The notes beneath the pieces are model-generated. The model did no database searches, was not told where the DNA came from, and saw only the letters and a program-made list of their open reading frames with translations. A program made the translations under genes and the position numbers. Below are positions 63,866 through 64,000 of a stretch of 64,000 bases of DNA, piece after piece (the first letter of the stretch is position 1; each line of letters opens with the position of its first letter). Origin of the DNA: Leeuwenhoekiella parthenopeia. GTDB lineage: Bacteria > Bacteroidota > Bacteroidia > Flavobacteriales > Flavobacteriaceae. The stretch is taken from contig NZ_JAJGMW010000011.1 in assembly GCF_020782115.1 (NCBI RefSeq), positions 78,651 to 142,650 of the forward strand. The letters run 5' to 3'.

Positions 63866-64000
63866 GTTCCGGCTATATTGACTAAGCTGCTTTTTGTTGT
63901 TTGTTTAAATACTTTACCAGCGGTATTTCGTTTTCTATTCCCTGATGCCTTCTTTTTGTATTGTAATAACTAAAATACGTTTTTAATTGTTGGTATAGAT
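63823..64000 (-). mobile_element. IS3-family insertion sequence, right end (partial)
   Basis: Begins TGAGCATCC at 63823, the TGA-type terminal repeat usual in IS3 elements, and interrupts the DUF4270 gene. It carries the 3' end of the transposase gene. The rest of the element lies beyond the window. Confidence 0.75.
63882..64000 (-). CDS. IS3-family transposase OrfB, C-terminal part (runs off window)
   Basis: The minus strand encodes the last 39 residues of a DDE-type transposase: LYQQLKTYFSYYNTKRRHQG, then IENEIPLVKYLNKQQKAA-stop. The motif YYNTKRRHQG followed by P-x-x-x-Y is the conserved end of the integrase core in IS3-type OrfB. The 5' part is outside the window. Confidence 0.8.
   Translation of the reverse strand, partial: LYQQLKTYFSYYNTKRRHQGIENEIPLVKYLNKQQKAA

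Noticed and set aside
1..64000. CRISPR array, prophage genes, restriction or toxin-antitoxin modules
   Set aside because: No regularly spaced repeats, Cas proteins, phage structural genes, methylases or toxin families were seen.

Overview
The window looks like chromosome of a member of the Flavobacteriaceae (Bacteroidota), probably a marine or algae-associated one. The DNA is AT-rich and starts lack Shine-Dalgarno sequences. Several genes and the tRNA have the Bacteroidota-type promoter (-33 TTTG, -7 TAnnTTTG). The gene families are typical of the group: TonB receptors with an N-terminal carboxypeptidase-like domain, DUF4270, DUF4907, DUF4199, HAEPLYID, LytS/LytTR pairs and PAS histidine kinases with an HNLRSHSGNL box. 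All assignments come from reading the sequence and translations; no search was run.

Layout. 0-2 kb: PQQ-type sugar dehydrogenase lipoprotein plus cytochrome c, and a small secreted protein. 2.3-3.8 kb: tRNA-Pro(GGG) followed by a tyrosine integrase, a probable integration site. 3.9-9.6 kb: a bile-acid/sodium symporter-like carrier, then a TonB receptor, an Rrf2 regulator and a TauE/SafE exporter. The last three share a sequence motif in their control regions, and the receptor has a leader with a tiny ORF ending Cys-Cys-stop. 9.6-31 kb: a loose accessory-looking region with long empty gaps, small DUF proteins, HPP and ClC membrane proteins, GH65, Map, BLUF, two Crp-type regulators, two VOC proteins and clear decay (a Crp gene without a start codon, and truncated TPR and SDR genes meeting at a junction).

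31-40 kb: PAS histidine kinase/response regulator, then GH30 and GH78 glycosidases. 40-44 kb: a formylglycine-generating enzyme homologue and a Cys-type sulfatase flanking an MtfA-like peptidase; with GH30/GH78 these suggest use of sulfated, rhamnose-containing polysaccharide. 44-50 kb: DUF2200, a CDF metal transporter, a siderophore-type TonB receptor with a PepSY membrane protein, an AraC regulator and DUF983. 51-53 kb: RuMP-pathway genes hxlB-hxlA divergent from an AraC regulator. 54-60 kb: a PiT-like permease and two convergent LytS/LytTR systems around an intradiol-dioxygenase-like lipoprotein and a pirin-like bicupin. 60-64 kb: DUF4907, Kelch and beta-barrel genes divergent from DUF4270. 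The Kelch gene has an in-frame stop and the DUF4270 gene runs into an IS3-type element at the window end.

The most interesting candidate for something undescribed is the control system at 7.8-8.7 kb: a Cys-Cys leader peptide with a weak terminator ahead of a TonB receptor, plus an Rrf2-type motif shared with a sulfite-exporter-like gene.
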